Assembly: GCA_933228895.1 (NCBI GenBank)
Contig: OW121854.1
Location: 10,605,131 to 10,669,130, forward strand
Direction of reading: 5' to 3'
Source of the DNA: Platycnemis pennipes
Lineage: Eukaryota; Arthropoda; Insecta; Odonata; Platycnemididae
DNA: 64,000 nucleotides
Part shown: positions 58,401-61,400 of the stretch, in pieces
Layout of the letters: every line of letters starts with the position of its first letter
Numbering within the stretch: position 1 is the stretch's first letter
The notes under the pieces: model-generated
Databases searched by the model: none
The model's input: only the letters and a program-made list of their open reading frames with translations
What the model was told of the DNA's origin: nothing
Program-made: the position numbers and the translations under genes

Positions 58401-61400
58401 TAATTCCTTTTGGGGAGAATAAACTGTTTCCATAGTTTGAATGAAATTGTCGATTAGGGGCCTAATTTTGTTCAATGCATCCCCACTCCGTTCTTCGCCA
58501 CCTCGTGTTGCAGAGAAATTAAGGGCCTGCAAAATCCCTAGGAATCTATCCCGTGTCATGTTACTGGAAAAAGCTGGAAAATTGAAAAGTCTGCTCTTTT
58601 TCCAGTAGTCCACCAATCGATTTGTTCGAATTGTCCCAGTATGAAAAAGCAGTCCAAGGAAAATCTCGAACTCGTCTCGGGATAATCTCTTCCAATCGCC
58701 AATTCTGCTACGGGTGGCTGTATTTACCGTCAATATTTCGTCTGCCTTAGCGTTTGTGGCATCTATGACCAAGTCAAAAAAACCATCGTTGGCGAGAAGG
58801 TCAAAGTAGTGGCGTGGACTATTTCCTTGAGGAAAGACTTTCAATCCTGGGGTTCCAATGAACCGGAGCCTCGGAATACAAGGGCGGCCGGTGACCCAGA
58901 GAACGGGTTCCGGAGTAGTAGTGCTTGGCGATGGACGCAAAAGGGGAGCCGCGGGAGGTGCTGAGTCCCTTGAAATTCCGTCAGATATTACCGTTGATGC
59001 CTCTGTGTCATCATCCCCGCTGCTTTCACTCTCTTCAGAGTCAGTTCCGCTTCCACTCCAACTAAACAGCTCATCGTCATCGGAGGACAAATCATCCAAC
59101 ACCTGTCTCAGTTGATCATCGGTGAGCACCTCCTTTTCCTTGGACAAAGTTGCGCTAGATCTCTTTCTTTCTAAATTATGAAGTCCTGGAAATAAAAATA
59201 AACAGATAATGACCTGGCTTCATGAAGAATTGATAAATAAGATTCTTTTAGCACTAGAGCAATGGATAACTAACCGGAGGTAGACGGAACGGGTTCCTGT
59301 TCTTGACGCGTACGGCTTATTTTTTTCGGGCCCATGTCTGGAAAATTAAAATCAAATGTAGTTATGATACAAAAATCTCTAATAATTCATTTTCAGTGGC
59401 ACAGCTAATTATTCAATATAATCAGGATGAGAGTTTGCATTTACAGTATTATAGTAGAGAAGAGTATATAATTGAATTTTTTTATTTTAATAATTTGCTC
59501 CAACAGAATAACACTGCTTTTTTCCATAGTTTATTTATCATACTTGATTCAAAGTAGTTAATGAATTAGTCAGTTGGAGTAAAACACCCAAAGAATTTCA
59601 GGGATTTCAGTACTTATTTTTTTCAATTACGACGAATAGTAGTATATACAAAAAGAAATACTCATTTAATTTACATATATGTACAGTAATATTTACCTGA
59701 GGGTTGCCGAGTGCTCCTAAAAATCAGTCAAATCTTCACTAAAACACAGTTCTTTGCGTAGATAAAAGAACACTGTCTCTTCATAGATATTCTCTCTTCA
59801 AATGCCTCGTAAACCACTGACAAGAGGTGCAAAAACTTGCAACAGTCTGGTTAGGGTTTGACTGATGCTCACATGGTCTGCGAGAGCCCAAGTACTTGGA
59901 AGAACCGTGATGCGTCCGTGAGGTGAGGGCACCTTCGAGTGACTCCGTTTACTTCCCACTCGATTGCTGGCAAAGCGCGCGACCCAGGTCCGTGTCCACA
60001 CGCTCCCGGCTTACGACGAACACTCCTTGAAAAACCCACGCGACACCCACGCCGAAGGCAGAGGGCCCGGACTGGAAAGGGTTACTGAACCCTTGAATAG
60101 CGGTACCGCCAAGAAGTTCCCACTCCAAAGGGTATGTGTGAATCCTTATTGTTGGCAGCCGCCAGAGAAAAGGACCGGTCGAAGCTGCGAAGAAGCCCTA
60201 ATCCTGGAAAAACCAGAAAAGGGCGCCACTCGCCCGAACCGACGTGACCGGGGGAGGAGAAAAGGACCCAATAGCTCGAACAAGCTGCCATGGTGGTATG
60301 ACATGCTAACCCACCTTAGAAACAACTGGGAGGCCCAGGATCGAATGTCGGTCATATCACATGACTCTCAACTGACTTTCTATTGATTGATAAGAATTTT
60401 CTCATGTTTAATGCATGATTTAATAAAAAAATATTAAGTATTTTATCTAATATGTATAAACATTTAATTATGTAGTCATTTTTACCTCACAATCACAATT
60501 TAGTTTCTATAAAAAATGAAATAGTCTTTAAAAACATTTACAGCCTAAACAATAATGAGTATCGCAAATGTCGTTTACAATAAAACACGAAATTCTGAAT
60601 AGAAGCGCACATGAGAGAAAAATCTCCCTATTTGATTTTCTCTCTACAAAAAACATGGAAATCACGAAAAGTAAAAACGAAAACATGTATCAGGCCAAAA
60701 ATGGTTATATTAAGCACTGAAATGCTTGAAACGTCCCCTAGAGTGACTTCCGAAGCCAAGGAACCGAAAGAAACATTGAGAGAGCACGTGGCCTCTTAAG
60801 AGGCCATCCGTCATTCCCAAGAAACCAGCATGGCCTCATAAGAGGCCATCCGCATTGAACGTGTTAATGAAGTCAAGGAGAAGTGTTCTGGAGTGAACAT
60901 CCACGGAGAAACAATCAGCATGCTACGATTCGCTGATGACATAGCTCTCATAGCAGAGACAGAGAAGGAGCTGAATAAAATGCTAACAACCATGGAAAGG
61001 ACAATGGCCAGACAGCTGAAGATCAATAAGAAAAAAACAAAGATATTGGTGTGCAGCAAAAGAGAAGAGGTCAAAACCAACGTTAAAATAGGAAAACAGA
61101 AACTGGAAGAGGTGAAAGAGTTTTTTACCTGGGAAGCAGAGTAACCAACGATGGACGAAGCAAGAAAGAAATAGTGAGTAGAATAGCCCAGGCAAAGAGG
61201 GCATTCTATCAGAAGAAGAATCTACTAACAGCTGGAAATACAAGCTTGGAAGTAAGGAAGCAATTCATCAAAACATATATCTGGAGCATGTTCCTTTACG
61301 GCAGTGAGGCATGGGCGATGACAATAGCGGAAAAGAAAAGGATTGAAGCATTCGAAATATGGTGCTATCGAAAAGTGATGAAGATAAAATGGATCGACCG

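Larger units (their letters stand above)
56725..60863 (-). mobile_element. Complete piggyBac-like transposon with intact transposase
   Basis: The 4139-bp element has 14-bp ends CACATTCAATGCGG and, inward from the right, CACGTTCAATGCGG, with one mismatch, and perfect TTAA duplications. It carries a two-exon transposase on the minus strand and GGCCTCTTAAGAGGCC palindromes near both ends. It inserted into a copy of the RTE-like LINE, whose related copy at 5691-5760 shows the empty site. The empty-site comparison, intact frame and intact ends make it a candidate autonomous, possibly recently active, element. It lies in HGSNAT intron 7, antisense to the gene. Confidence 0.96.

Noticed and set aside
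58858..59115. Plus-strand ORFs inside the piggyBac gene (also 57896-58189)
   Set aside because: They are shadows of the minus-strand transposase reading and have no motif of their own.
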